A DNA stretch of 64,000 nucleotides from Vibrio sp. UBA2441 (GCA_002342685.1 DDQN01000064.1:51889-115888), one strand, 5' to 3'. Counted from the stretch's first letter, positions 16,671 to 26,590 are shown. A program made the numbers and translations. Notes: generated by a model not told the origin, from the sequence alone.

Positions 16671-19007
16671 TTAATTGTTTAAGCTAAATGGGCGGCCGTA
16701 GCCCAGAGAAGAACCAGAACCTGTCAGTCCAGCTAGGCCTGAATTAGCACCTAGCGATGTTCCAAAACCAGTGATACCAAAGTTAATACTATAGTTTTGT
16801 TCGTAGACAGGTTCTCCTACACCAATTTCAGACCAGCTATACAGTTCGTTACTGTAAGACATTCCGATATACCAGCAATCACTCGTATAATTAAGCCCTG
16901 CCAACCACTCTAAGTTTACATCTTCGTTAGTATCGTAAAAATATTGTCCGTTAAATCGCCACTTTCGATTAAAGTTATAACTGGTTACAAAGCCTAACTG
17001 GCTGATCCCTTCCCTAGTATAGGTACTTAAGTTACTGTCGCTGATAAAATCCACATTATTGGTAATATAATCAATAGAAACATAACGATAATTTAATTGA
17101 CTATAGCCACCAGTATAGCGGTACTCAACGGTGCTATTTGCCAGTTGTACTTCTGATGATGCGGTATCGTATTGAAAGCCGCCTTGGTAGAAGTAGGTAT
17201 CATCGTAGTTAAATTCGGTTTCTAGAGCCCAGGCAGAATACGATGAAGAGGTATCTCCTGAAACATCATCATTGTAGGAGTCATCGAGATAGACAATCTG
17301 GCCAAAGGAGATATTCATCCGCTCACGAAAATCTTCGTCAAAGAATCGCGAAGATGCGCCATAACTGATCTGATTTGCCGGAGCAATATAATCAATACTG
17401 CTGTATTTCTGGCTACGGAATAAGCCGTTATAGTCGAGCTGTAATTTTGTAGTGTCATAACCAGAATAAATATCTGACTGGTCTTTATTTTCTACGTACA
17501 GATACTGAACCTGTGGTTCAAGAGTTTGTGTATAACCGGTAATTAAGCTGTTATCCCGTTGCAGAACAATGCCGCTGTGAACTCGAAACTGTGGGATGGT
17601 TCGGGATGCTTGTTCTTCTAGATCCTTAGTAGAGTCATCGGTATCGGTAATACCATCAATATCTTGCTCGTAATAGGTCTGATAAAGTTTTGCTTCTGCC
17701 GTTAATGAGCCCCAAGTCGTTGCTAGTGGTAGTGTTAGCGTTGGCTCAAAATGTAGGCGAGTAGCAGAAGGACTATCGTTGTCATCGGTTTCAAAGCGGC
17801 TAACATGGCTTAATAGATCGAAATCAAGCTTAGAATAGAATTGTGGAGCATAATAGTTGTATTCGATTTGTGGCATTAATCGATAAGGGTAAGTGCCCGT
17901 AGAGAGAACCTGAAAATCTCTGACTCTTAATGTGGTATCCCAGCTTTGTGAACGATAAGATACTTCACCCGACTGCAGTAACTGACCGTCTTCACGGTTA
18001 CCGATTCCAGAACTCAAATCAGAAAAATATGAGATATCACTGACTTCTGAGTATTCTACATTAAATTTCCAAGCTTCTTGTAAAACACCAGAGTGAGTCC
18101 AACTGACTCCCCAACGTTCGCCTTTTTCTTTGAATTTCTCATCTTCAGGCAGGTACTCCAGATCTATTCCCCCTTTACCGAATTCAGTCAGGTAGTTGAA
18201 GGCAGCATCGAGTTGTGTACCACGTTTTTCCATATAGTTGAAATTGGTTCTGAGATCATAGTTCGGTGCTAGGTTCCAGTAGATAGGCACTTCCATGCCA
18301 AAACCGTCTCTGGTGTCTAAGGATACACTAGGGAACAAGAAGCCTGTTTTACGAGTATCGCCAATAGGAACCGTTAGGTAAGGCAAATAGAACACAGGAA
18401 CGTGTGCAATCTCGATTCTGGGATTGTAGAAGGTCGCTTCTTCGTCATTTTGATCAATTTCGATGGAAGATGCTTTCAGTCTCCAGGCATTATTACCTTC
18501 AGGACAAGATGTTAATGAGCCATCTTCCAATTTATAGAAGTTTTTACCAGTACGATGTATAACAGCGGCATCGCCTCTGCCTGACTCACATAAAAACTGA
18601 TATTTTGCGACTTCCAGAGTGGCTAGATCGGTATCCAGGCTGGTGGTCGCCTTATCAGATACTGTTTCCACCTGACCATCGGAAAAGTGGACGTTACCTT
18701 CAGCGACCGCGATGTTTTCTTGTTGATGCAGGGTAATGGTATCTGCAGTGATTTTTTTATTGCCTTGTGTGACAACAACGTCACCTTGATAGACGGCTTT
18801 GTCGCCACTCACGCCTTCAACGCTATCTGCTTCTACATGAATAGGTGTATCTTTACTATTTTTTGACGATGAGTCCGCAATCAGGCATTGATCTAAAGAG
18901 GGCATTTCCTGCACACTATTAGGTTCTGGAGTTTCTGCTTGAGCAGCTGGCACAAAAAATGCGGCACTGATTGATGCGGCTAACAAAGTGCGAGGAAAAA
19001 GTGACAT
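16671..19007 (-). CDS. lptD: LPS-assembly outer-membrane protein LptD
   Basis: A 778-residue precursor with a signal peptide (about residues 1-24, ending AAQA). The N-terminal OstA/LptA-like beta-jellyroll is at about 50-160 (HVEADSVEGVSGDKAVYQGDV and similar). A C-terminal beta-barrel rich in aromatic, alternating strands follows. With LptE it inserts lipopolysaccharide into the outer leaflet. Cysteines for the inter-domain disulphides are seen near residues 41 and 138 and near the C-terminus (SDCWYIGM). There is one C-terminal Cys where E. coli has an adjacent pair. First gene of the minus-strand cluster, preceded by a sigma-E-like promoter. Confidence 0.95.
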   Translation of the reverse strand: MSLFPRTLLAASISAAFFVPAAQAETPEPNSVQEMPSLDQCLIADSSSKNSKDTPIHVEADSVEGVSGDKAVYQGDVVVTQGNKKITADTITLHQQENIAVAEGNVHFSDGQVETVSDKATTSLDTDLATLEVAKYQFLCESGRGDAAVIHRTGKNFYKLEDGSLTSCPEGNNAWRLKASSIEIDQNDEEATFYNPRIEIAHVPVFYLPYLTVPIGDTRKTGFLFPSVSLDTRDGFGMEVPIYWNLAPNYDLRTNFNYMEKRGTQLDAAFNYLTEFGKGGIDLEYLPEDEKFKEKGERWGVSWTHSGVLQEAWKFNVEYSEVSDISYFSDLSSGIGNREDGQLLQSGEVSYRSQSWDTTLRVRDFQVLSTGTYPYRLMPQIEYNYYAPQFYSKLDFDLLSHVSRFETDDNDSPSATRLHFEPTLTLPLATTWGSLTAEAKLYQTYYEQDIDGITDTDDSTKDLEEQASRTIPQFRVHSGIVLQRDNSLITGYTQTLEPQVQYLYVENKDQSDIYSGYDTTKLQLDYNGLFRSQKYSSIDYIAPANQISYGASSRFFDEDFRERMNISFGQIVYLDDSYNDDVSGDTSSSYSAWALETEFNYDDTYFYQGGFQYDTASSEVQLANSTVEYRYTGGYSQLNYRYVSIDYITNNVDFISDSNLSTYTREGISQLGFVTSYNFNRKWRFNGQYFYDTNEDVNLEWLAGLNYTSDCWYIGMSYSNELYSWSEIGVGEPVYEQNYSINFGITGFGTSLGANSGLAGLTGSGSSLGYGRPFSLNN

Positions 19008-19050
19008 CGAGTTTAACTATCCTGTGTAACTTGATTCATTCAGAGGTCAA

Positions 19051-19078
19051 ATAGACCGAATCTGGAGAAAAACGTTCC
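19051..19078 (-). promoter_or_regulatory. Candidate sigma-E promoter of lptD
   Basis: On the minus strand GGAACGT (plus positions 19072-19078) is followed after 15 bases by GTCTAT (19051-19056). This resembles the RpoE consensus GGAACTT-N15/16-TCTGA or GTCTAA and lies 44 bases before the lptD start. E. coli lptD is a known sigma-E target. Confidence 0.55.
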
Positions 19079-19156
19079 TTATCATAAAGGAATTTGTGGC
19101 GACAGACACTATCTGACATCTATACACACTAAAAATTCATAGTTGAGAGCACAATA

Positions 19157-20002
19157 ATGCACATTTTTGGCAAAATTTTAGGCTTCTTTTTCGGTTTTCT
19201 TTTTGGAGGCGTATTTGGAGCTCTGTTTGGGGCTTTTCTTGGTCATCAGTTTGATAAAGCGCGCAGACTGAGTCAGGCCGGATTTAGAGCGTCTAGTGCG
19301 TTTTCTGGTGGTCCAAATCAGGCGGAGCGCCAAGCTGAATTTTTCAAAGCTGCTTTTGCTGTCATGGGAAATGTGGCAAAAGCCAAAGGCCAGGTGACTA
19401 AAGAAGAAATCCAGCTCGCCAGTACCATGATGGATCGAATGAGCTTGCATGGGGAACAACGGAAAGCGGCTCAGAATGCATTCAGAGAGGGTAAATCGGC
19501 GGGTTTTCCGTTAAAAGAAACGTTAGAGAGAGTCAGAATTTCAGCTGCAGGTCGCTTTGATCTACTACAATTCTTTTTAGAGTTGCAGATTTCATCTGCG
19601 TTTGCTGATGGAGAGCTAGACCCTGCAGAAAGAGATCTACTACACGTAATCGCGAAAGGGTTGGGTTTCTCTGCTCAGCAGCTTGAACAACGTTTGCAAA
19701 TGCAGGAAGCTGCGTTTCGTTTTCAGCGCGAAGGTGGCAGTTGGCAAGGGCAACAAGGAGGGGCTTGGCAGCAGGCAACGACAGCAGACCAATTGGAAGA
19801 CGCGTATAAGGTTCTGGGTATCACCAGTGAGTCAGAAGCAAAAGGTGTTAAACGAGCCTATCGTAAATTAATGAATGAGCATCATCCTGATAAGTTAGTG
19901 GCGAAAGGACTGCCGCCAGAAATGATGGAAGTAGCTAAACAGAAAGCTCAGGAAATCCAGTCCGCTTATGACTTGATCAAAAAAGAACAGGGCTTTAAAT
20001 AA
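19157..20002 (+). CDS. djlA: Co-chaperone DjlA
   Basis: A 281-residue membrane-anchored DnaJ-like protein. The first ~30 residues form one glycine/phenylalanine-rich transmembrane segment (GFFFGFLFGGVFGALFGAFL). A TerB-like helical domain follows (about 55-180). A C-terminal J domain carries the catalytic HPD in YRKLMNEHHPDKL (about residue 238). DjlA stimulates DnaK ATPase at the inner membrane and influences envelope-stress signalling. It is divergent from lptD, a conserved pairing. Confidence 0.95.
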   Translation: MHIFGKILGFFFGFLFGGVFGALFGAFLGHQFDKARRLSQAGFRASSAFSGGPNQAERQAEFFKAAFAVMGNVAKAKGQVTKEEIQLASTMMDRMSLHGEQRKAAQNAFREGKSAGFPLKETLERVRISAAGRFDLLQFFLELQISSAFADGELDPAERDLLHVIAKGLGFSAQQLEQRLQMQEAAFRFQREGGSWQGQQGGAWQQATTADQLEDAYKVLGITSESEAKGVKRAYRKLMNEHHPDKLVAKGLPPEMMEVAKQKAQEIQSAYDLIKKEQGFK

Positions 20003-20069
20003 TGCAATTCAAATGACCTCCGGTGGCACAGTCGTCTAGAGGTGGTTTGACTAAAAATGGGATGTGGCA

Positions 20070-20606
20070 ATGCAAAAAGAGATACTGGCATTTTGGTTTG
20101 AAGAGCTGGCCATGGCTGATTGGTTCAAAAGTAGCCCGGCTCTTGATCAAGAAATCAAACGCAGATTTGCTGATGTCCATCACCAAGCTGTACAGTGTGA
20201 ACTGTTCGACTGGCGTTCTACTGCCGACGGTCGTTTAGCTGAAATCATTATACTGGATCAGTTTTCTCGCAATATATACAGGGATTCGGCTCAGGCATTC
20301 TCTTCGGACTCAATGGCATTGGTTCTTGCGCAAGAGGCGGTTAATTTGGGTTGTGATAGTTACTTAACTGCAATCCAGAAAAGCTTTATGTATATGCCCT
20401 ATATGCACAGTGAGTCGTTAAAAGTTCATGAACAAGCAGTAACCTTGTTTGAGTCAAATGGGCTGGCGGGAAATACCGAATACGAGTTCAAGCATAAAGT
20501 AATTATTGAGAGATTTGGCCGCTACCCACATCGAAATAAAATACTTGGCAGACAATCGACTGAAGAAGAAATCGAATTTCTCAAACAGCCGGGATCAAGT
20601 TTCTAA
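20070..20606 (+). CDS. DUF924 family protein
   Basis: A 178-residue soluble protein of the DUF924 family (TPR-like helical fold). It opens QKEILAFWFEEL and carries DGRLAEIIILDQFSRNIYR and SLKVHEQAVTLFE, both typical of the family. No catalytic function is established for the family. I take the ATG at 20070 rather than the in-frame GTG two codons earlier. It runs in the same direction as djlA 67 bases upstream and converges with the DUF547 gene. Confidence 0.85.
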   Translation: MQKEILAFWFEELAMADWFKSSPALDQEIKRRFADVHHQAVQCELFDWRSTADGRLAEIIILDQFSRNIYRDSAQAFSSDSMALVLAQEAVNLGCDSYLTAIQKSFMYMPYMHSESLKVHEQAVTLFESNGLAGNTEYEFKHKVIIERFGRYPHRNKILGRQSTEEEIEFLKQPGSSF

Positions 20607-20639
20607 GGCCAATATTAACTCGTCATAAATAGCAGTGGT

Positions 20640-21425
20640 CTATCGTTTTATCTCATTTAATGACCAGTCATATTCATAACTGATTTTCCCTAGAGAATCA
20701 GGAAGGCTGGCACGATATTGACTGAAATGCCCGATCAATTCCTCTTTCCCACCAAAATCAACGGCGAACCAGTCATAAATTGAAGACAGTTCTGTTTGAC
20801 CATTTTTGACTAAAACGCCTTTGTCACTATTGATAAACTCTTTTGCGGCATGCTCTAATAACACTTCACTGTTTTCTGCGGTAAAGGCTTGTTGTTGCAG
20901 GTTAGGACAACCAAAACTGGCACAGTTTACAGCGTAGTGTGTTCTTGGATCGTTCCAGATAGGACGAAGAATGCGGTGTTCAATATCGTTTAATGACATT
21001 GTTTTACCTTGTATTTCTATGATGTCATCATCCCAGGGACCAAAACTAAACAACCCGCCTAACTTGGTAATGGATTTTAAAGGATAATTATCTAAGATGA
21101 GATCGATGGTGAGAGCATTATACAGGTTGACCCAGTACGCATATTGTTCGGATTTCTTTAACTTGGTGGGGCTTGTTATTGCGAGGTCAGATAAGTAGCT
21201 TTTGAGTGTGTTTTTATCCTCGTTGGTGACTTTGTTGTATTCAACCAGTACATATTCACCTTGCCGGACGAGATACGAGTCCAGAAAAGATTGCCATTTT
21301 TGATGAGAGACAACCCTGCTGCTCTGCTCATCACTGCTATCCCAAAAATCCCATAAATCAGCTTTTGGTGCAGCTATAGCCAAGCCGGAAACTAACGTGA
21401 AACACAATACTAGTAAACGAGTCAT
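20640..21425 (-). CDS. Secreted DUF547 domain protein
   Basis: A 261-residue protein with an N-terminal signal peptide (about residues 1-19, ending LAIAA). The DUF547 domain follows, recognisable from KKSEQYAYWVNLYNALTIDL, LNDIEHRILRP and HYAVNCASFGCPNL, which carries the conserved Cys and Asn/His residues reminiscent of a papain-like fold. The function is unknown; periplasmic location is inferred from the signal. The ATG at 21425 gives a clean signal peptide, whereas the longer reading starts with a TTG. Confidence 0.83.
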   Translation of the reverse strand: MTRLLVLCFTLVSGLAIAAPKADLWDFWDSSDEQSSRVVSHQKWQSFLDSYLVRQGEYVLVEYNKVTNEDKNTLKSYLSDLAITSPTKLKKSEQYAYWVNLYNALTIDLILDNYPLKSITKLGGLFSFGPWDDDIIEIQGKTMSLNDIEHRILRPIWNDPRTHYAVNCASFGCPNLQQQAFTAENSEVLLEHAAKEFINSDKGVLVKNGQTELSSIYDWFAVDFGGKEELIGHFSQYRASLPDSLGKISYEYDWSLNEIKR

Positions 21426-21544
21426 ATCTAGTTCATTCAATCGGTGGGTTATGTTTTAAATAGACAGAGAATAGGGGAAAATACTTTCAGAGTGGAATAA
21501 AACTAATAAAAAAGAGAGCTGGGGTCAGACCCCAGCTAAAAAAT

Positions 21545-22147
21545 TTACTGCATAAAGCTTGGAATTTGCCCTTCAAAAGACGCGATTTTATCTTCATGTT
21601 GCAAAGTTAAGCCAATGTTATCCAATCCATTTAGAAGACAGTGACGACGAAATTCGTCTATCTCAAATGAATATGTTTTGTCGTTTGCGACCACTTTCAT
21701 CGACTCAAGATCGACGTTAACTTCTGCACCTTCATTCGATTCAACAAAGGCAAAAATCTCATCAACTTCTTGATCGGTAAGACGCACCGGAACCATTTGG
21801 TTGTTGATAGAGTTTCCGTAAAAAATATCGGCAAAGCTTGGTGCAATCATGACTTTGATACCATAATCGGCCAAAGCCCAAGGGGCGTGTTCTCGCGAAG
21901 AGCCACAACCAAAGTTTTCCCGAGCCAGAAGAATAGAAGCACCTTGATAGCGTTTTTTGTTCATCACAAAATCCGGGTTTGGCTGCTCTCCATTATCGTC
22001 CAGGAAACGCCAGTCATTGAATAAATGTTGACCAAACCCAGTACGGGTTACTTTCTGTAAAAACTGCTTTGGTATGATGGCATCGGTATCAATATTGGCA
22101 AGGTCCAAAGGAACAACAAGGCCGGTATGGTTTTTAAATCCTGACAT
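21545..22147 (-). CDS. leuD: 3-isopropylmalate dehydratase small subunit
   Basis: A 200-residue LeuD, the swivelling domain of isopropylmalate isomerase. It works with LeuC to convert 2- to 3-isopropylmalate. Seen: VVPLDLANIDTDAIIPKQFL near the N-terminus and the conserved active-site loop LLARENFGCGSSREHAPWAL. Last gene of leuABCD, starting 10 bases after leuC. Confidence 0.97.
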   Translation of the reverse strand: MSGFKNHTGLVVPLDLANIDTDAIIPKQFLQKVTRTGFGQHLFNDWRFLDDNGEQPNPDFVMNKKRYQGASILLARENFGCGSSREHAPWALADYGIKVMIAPSFADIFYGNSINNQMVPVRLTDQEVDEIFAFVESNEGAEVNVDLESMKVVANDKTYSFEIDEFRRHCLLNGLDNIGLTLQHEDKIASFEGQIPSFMQ

Positions 22148-22157
22148 ATTTTGCTCC

Positions 22158-23576
22158 TTATACTTTTAATGTTCTGACATCGACAAAGTGACCGGCAATT
22201 GCAGCAGCTGCCGCCATCGCTGGGCTCACCAAATGGGTACGTCCATTACGCCCCTGACGGCCTTCAAAGTTACGGTTACTTGTAGAGGCACAACGTTCAT
22301 GAGGACCTAGTCTGTCATTGTTCATCGCAAGACACATAGAGCAGCCCGGAAGTCGCCATTCGAAACCAGCTTCAAGAAATATTTTATCTAAGCCTTCTTG
22401 CTCTGCTTGTGCTTTCACTTGCTCAGAACCCGGTACAATTAATGCCTGCACGTGACTGGCAACTTTCTGGCCTTTAGCAACGGCAGCAGCTGCTCGCATA
22501 TCTTCTATACGAGAGTTGGTGCAAGAGCCCACAAACACTTTATCCACATTGTAATCAGAAAGGGATTTACCCGCTTCTAATCCCATATATGCCAGTGCTT
22601 TTTCAGCTGAGGCTTTTTCTACTGGGTCTGCAAAGCTTTCTGGACTCGGAATAGGTGTATCAACAGCGATTACCTGGCCTGGGTTGGTTCCCCATGTTAC
22701 CTGAGGCTTAATATCTGCTGCATTCAGAGTCACAACATGGTCAAACTCGGCTGTATCATCTGTTTTCAATGATGACCAGTATTCAACCGCCGCATCCCAA
22801 TCGGCAGCTTTGGGCGCAAATTTACGATTTTTAATATAATCAAAGGTGGTTTGATCGGGTGCAATAAGGCCGGCTTTTGCGCCTAATTCGATAGCCATAT
22901 TACAGACAGTCATGCGACCTTCCATTGATAGGTCGGTAATGGCTTCGCCACAAAACTCGACTACATAACCAGTACCACCAGCTGCCGTGGTTTTACCAAT
23001 GATAGCCAGAACAATATCTTTAGCAGTAATGCCTTCGGCCACTTTGCCTTGAACATCAATTTTCATTGTTTTTGCTCTGGATTGTTTCAGCGTTTGCGTA
23101 GCCAAAACATGTTCAACTTCAGAGGTGCCAATGCCAAATGCGAGGGAACCAAAAGCGCCGTGTGTTGCTGTGTGAGAGTCACCACAAACAATCGTCATAC
23201 CAGGCAGAGTAATGCCTAGCTCTGGCCCCATAACGTGAACAATGCCTTGATATTTATGATTGATGTCATACAGAGTCACGCCAAACTCTTCACAGTTCTT
23301 TGCCAGAGTTTCCATTTGGATACGAGCCATTTCACCAGAGGCATTAATGTCTTTGGTGGTGGTAGAAACATTGTGATCCATAGTGGCAAATGTTTTACCT
23401 AATTGACGTACCTTGCGGCCTTTTTCTCTTAGCCCGTCAAAAGCTTGTGGAGAGGTGACTTCGTGAACCAGATGACGGTCAATATACAAGATCGGATTTT
23501 CGCCTTCGGCTTCAACGGCGATATGAGCGTCATAGACTTTCTCATATAACGTTCTAGATTTTTGATTAGTAGACAT
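22158..23576 (-). CDS. leuC: 3-isopropylmalate dehydratase large subunit
   Basis: A 472-residue aconitase-family enzyme holding the 4Fe-4S cluster. The cluster ligands are in FVGSCTNSRIEDM (first Cys) and LPGCSMCLAMN (C-x2-C). GDSHTATHGAFG is the substrate-binding block. I chose the ATG at 23576 because GGAAG lies 7 bases upstream of it; an in-frame ATG four codons earlier has no ribosome-binding site. It lies 62 bases downstream of leuB. Confidence 0.97.
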   Translation of the reverse strand: MSTNQKSRTLYEKVYDAHIAVEAEGENPILYIDRHLVHEVTSPQAFDGLREKGRKVRQLGKTFATMDHNVSTTTKDINASGEMARIQMETLAKNCEEFGVTLYDINHKYQGIVHVMGPELGITLPGMTIVCGDSHTATHGAFGSLAFGIGTSEVEHVLATQTLKQSRAKTMKIDVQGKVAEGITAKDIVLAIIGKTTAAGGTGYVVEFCGEAITDLSMEGRMTVCNMAIELGAKAGLIAPDQTTFDYIKNRKFAPKAADWDAAVEYWSSLKTDDTAEFDHVVTLNAADIKPQVTWGTNPGQVIAVDTPIPSPESFADPVEKASAEKALAYMGLEAGKSLSDYNVDKVFVGSCTNSRIEDMRAAAAVAKGQKVASHVQALIVPGSEQVKAQAEQEGLDKIFLEAGFEWRLPGCSMCLAMNNDRLGPHERCASTSNRNFEGRQGRNGRTHLVSPAMAAAAAIAGHFVDVRTLKV

Positions 23577-23638
23577 TGCTTCTTCCATGATTGTAATTGT
23601 TAGCTAGCGGAACAGTGGTTGTCCGCTAGCCGAATTAT

Positions 23639-24730
23639 TTATGATGTTAGTACATACTCTGCAATCTTATCACCCATTTCAGAGGTAGAAAGTGCAGGGT
23701 TTTTGCCAGCAAGATCCGCAGTTAACTCTCCGGCAGACAAGGCTTTAGAAACGGCGTCTTCAATATCTTGTGCCGCTTGCTCTTCACCTAAACTGTAGCG
23801 AAGCATTAAGGCTGCGGAAAGGATTTGTGCAACAGGGTTGGCAATGTTCTTACCCGCGATATCCGGTGCACTACCACCTGCTGGCTCATAAAGGCCAAAC
23901 TTGCTTTCGTTCAGGCTGGCTGACGGTAGCATACCCATAGAGCCAGTTATCATGGCGCATTCATCAGAAATGATATCGCCAAAAATATTGGAACAAAGCA
24001 TCACGTCAAACTGGGATGGATCTTTGATCAACTGCATTGTCGCGTTGTCGATATAGATATGCGACAGCTCAACATCCGGGTAATCTTTAGCAATCTCTTC
24101 GACGACTTCACGCCAAAGAATAGAGCTTTGCAGAACATTGGCTTTATCAACAGAACAGACCTTTTTGCCACGAAGACGAGCAGACTCAAAGGCAATCTTG
24201 GCAATACGTTCTATTTCATAACGATGGTAGATTTCGGTATCATAGGCTTTTTCATTCGGTCCTTCTCCCTCGCGACCCTTTGGCTGACCAAAGTAAATGC
24301 CACCGGTTAACTCACGAACAACGACAATATCAAAACCATTTTCTGATATGTCAGCTCGAAGTGGAGAGAAAGCCTCTAGCCCTTGATGGATTTGAGCCGG
24401 GCGCAGGTTACAAAAAAGTTGAAAGTGCTTACGCAGAGGAAGCAGAGCCCCACGTTCTGGTTGATCGTTTGGTGCCAGATGTTCCCATTTCGGGCCACCG
24501 ACTGAGCCGAAAAGTACCGCGTCTGCATTTTCACAGCCTTTTACTGTGCTCTCTGGAAGTGGACTTCCGTGATTATCGATGGCAATACCACCCACGTCGT
24601 ACTCTGAGCGGGAAAATGAGATTGCATGTTTTTTCTCAATTGCATCCAGCACTTTTTGTGCCTGTAGCATGACTTCTGGGCCAATGCCATCTCCGGGTAA
24701 AACTGCGATTTTATACTCTTTGCCTGCCAT
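23639..24730 (-). CDS. leuB: 3-isopropylmalate dehydrogenase
   Basis: A 363-residue NAD-dependent beta-decarboxylating dehydrogenase that produces 2-oxoisocaproate, the direct precursor of leucine. Seen: AVLPGDGIGPEVM at the N-terminus and the substrate arginines in LRPAQIHQGL and VVRELTGGIYFG. The metal aspartates lie around NIFGDIISDECAMITGS, with the NAD loop in EPAGGSAPDIAGKNIANP. Third-last gene of leuABCD; 92 bases separate it from leuA. Confidence 0.97.
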   Translation of the reverse strand: MAGKEYKIAVLPGDGIGPEVMLQAQKVLDAIEKKHAISFSRSEYDVGGIAIDNHGSPLPESTVKGCENADAVLFGSVGGPKWEHLAPNDQPERGALLPLRKHFQLFCNLRPAQIHQGLEAFSPLRADISENGFDIVVVRELTGGIYFGQPKGREGEGPNEKAYDTEIYHRYEIERIAKIAFESARLRGKKVCSVDKANVLQSSILWREVVEEIAKDYPDVELSHIYIDNATMQLIKDPSQFDVMLCSNIFGDIISDECAMITGSMGMLPSASLNESKFGLYEPAGGSAPDIAGKNIANPVAQILSAALMLRYSLGEEQAAQDIEDAVSKALSAGELTADLAGKNPALSTSEMGDKIAEYVLTS

Positions 24731-24822
24731 GGTTCTGTCTTTCCTATTTAAAATTAAACTGTGTGTTTTCTTGAGCTAGGCTCAGTTTTTCCAAACGGCT
24801 TGGGAAAACTGAGCGAAATTTT

Positions 24823-26373
24823 TTAAACGGTCTGGGTCTGTTTCGCTTGCTTAATTTCAGCAATTTTATCGGCACGATGAATGCTATTGATTACGTGTAA
24901 TAGTGCCTGACCAGAAGCTTCAACAATGTCGGTGGCTAAACCGGTACCGTGGTATTTGCAGCCTTTATAGTTAGCAATAATATCGGCTTGTCCCAGCCCA
25001 TCTTCCCCTTCGCCTTTAGCAGTTAGGTCAAACTTATCCAGCACGATTTCATAGCCCGTTAAGCGATAGATACATTGATATAAAGCATCAACAGGGCCGT
25101 TACCGACTGCAGCTTCACATTTTTCAGTGTCTCCGCATTGTAATTTAATACTGGTGGTCGCCATAACACTACCAGATTGAACGCTTAAATAGTTCAATTT
25201 GTAGAAGTCTTCTTCATCACGCAAATTAGCAAAGTGCATTAAGGCTTCTAAGTCATAATCAAAAACCTGACCTTTACGGTCTGCTAATTTCAAGAAATCG
25301 TCATATAGTGTATCTAGGTTATATTCTTCAGCTTTATAACCCATAGTATCCATATGGCTCTTAACTGCCGCACGTCCACTTCGGCTGGTTAGGTTTAACG
25401 CTTTGTATTTAAGGCCAATTGACTCTGGAGTCATAATCTCATAAGTATTCTTGTTCTTTAGCATTCCGTCTTGGTGGATGCCAGAGGAGTGGCTAAATGC
25501 GTTCGCGCCAACGATGGCTTTATTATCCTGAATAGGCATGTTACATAACTGACTCACCAACTTGCTGGTGCGATGAATTTCGTCATGCTTCAAACCCGTC
25601 TGAACACCCAGAAGCTCAGATCGTGTTTTAATGATCATGGCTATTTCTTCTAAAGAACAGTTACCTGCTCTTTCGCCTATACCATTGATTGTACCTTCCA
25701 CCTGACGTGCGCCTGCTTGAACTGCGGCGATGGAGTTGGCAACGGACATGCCCAAGTCGTCATGGCAGTGAACTGATATGACGGCTTTATCAATATTTGG
25801 CACACGATTGAACAATGTTTCGATGATGCCACCAAATTCGTTTGGTACCGTATAGCCGACGGTGTCTGGAATATTGACGGTAGTTGCGCCTGCATTAATT
25901 GCGGCTTCAACCATACGACACAAATTATCTATCGGTGTACGTCCAGCATCTTCACAAGAAAATTCAACATCATCCGTATAGTTACGTGCGCGCTTAACGG
26001 CCTGAACACCCATCTCTACCACGTCGTCATAGCTGCGGCGCAACTTATCCTGAACGTGAACTGTCGAGGTGGAAATAAAGGTGTGGATACGAAATGCCTC
26101 TGCCACTTTTAGAGACTCAGCTGCCACATCAATGTCTTTTGCTACAGCACGGGACAGGGCACAAATTCGGCTGTCTTTAATGTGTTTCGCAATGGTCTGT
26201 ACGGACTCAAAGTCACCCGGAGAAGAAACCGGAAAACCTGCTTCAATAACGTCTACGCCTAAACGTTCTAGGGCATAAGCGATCTGCAGTTTTTCTTTTA
26301 CCGTTAAACTCGCTGAAAGTGCTTGTTCACCATCACGTAAAGTGGTGTCGAAGATAATGACCTGATTGTTCAT
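24823..26373 (-). CDS. leuA: 2-isopropylmalate synthase
   Basis: A 516-residue enzyme that commits carbon to leucine by condensing acetyl-CoA with 2-oxoisovalerate. The catalytic HMGL-like barrel starts with IIFDTTLRDGEQALSAS (RDGEQ, metal Asp) and includes SVHCHDDLGMSVANS with the metal histidines. The C-terminal region (about 390-510) is the LeuA allosteric domain that senses leucine. First structural gene of leuABCD, controlled by the attenuation leader upstream. Confidence 0.97.
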   Translation of the reverse strand: MNNQVIIFDTTLRDGEQALSASLTVKEKLQIAYALERLGVDVIEAGFPVSSPGDFESVQTIAKHIKDSRICALSRAVAKDIDVAAESLKVAEAFRIHTFISTSTVHVQDKLRRSYDDVVEMGVQAVKRARNYTDDVEFSCEDAGRTPIDNLCRMVEAAINAGATTVNIPDTVGYTVPNEFGGIIETLFNRVPNIDKAVISVHCHDDLGMSVANSIAAVQAGARQVEGTINGIGERAGNCSLEEIAMIIKTRSELLGVQTGLKHDEIHRTSKLVSQLCNMPIQDNKAIVGANAFSHSSGIHQDGMLKNKNTYEIMTPESIGLKYKALNLTSRSGRAAVKSHMDTMGYKAEEYNLDTLYDDFLKLADRKGQVFDYDLEALMHFANLRDEEDFYKLNYLSVQSGSVMATTSIKLQCGDTEKCEAAVGNGPVDALYQCIYRLTGYEIVLDKFDLTAKGEGEDGLGQADIIANYKGCKYHGTGLATDIVEASGQALLHVINSIHRADKIAEIKQAKQTQTV

Positions 26374-26467
26374 GAGTGCGTCCTTTTCCTGTCTGTATGG
26401 CTATCTTTGCCGCGACTTGTGTAATACCAGTATTGTTCAAATTGTCGGTATGATTTTATTTAGTTAC

Positions 26468-26496
26468 AAAAAAACCCGCATTCGATGCGGGCTTTT
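26468..26496 (-). terminator. leu operon attenuator terminator
   Basis: On the minus strand CCCGCAT and ATGCGGG form a 7-bp GC-rich stem (plus 26475-26491) followed by seven T. It lies after leuL and about 95 bases before leuA. Its position inside the leader rather than after a gene marks it as an attenuator. Confidence 0.9.
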
Positions 26497-26527
26497 AGAA
26501 ATCTTTGTGGTGTTTTTCGTCCACTGC

Positions 26528-26590
26528 CTACCCGCGCGATATTTTCACGATAAGGAGGAGGTTGAGGAGAATTGAAAAACGTTTTGTCAT
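26528..26590 (-). CDS. leuL: leu operon leader peptide LeuL
   Basis: A 20-codon reading frame, MTKRFSILLNLLLIVKISRG, with five leucine codons in seven positions (CTC CTC AAC CTC CTC CTT). When leucyl-tRNA is scarce, ribosomes stalling here should favour an antiterminator and allow transcription into leuA. It is too short for standard gene calling. It lies between the promoter and the terminator on the minus strand. No sequence similarity to the E. coli leader is needed; the codon content and position define it. Confidence 0.9.
   Translation of the reverse strand: MTKRFSILLNLLLIVKISRG

Noticed and set aside
26366..26575. Plus-strand frame over the leu leader
   Set aside because: It overlaps the attenuator, leuL and promoter elements that explain this DNA, and its product resembles no known protein.
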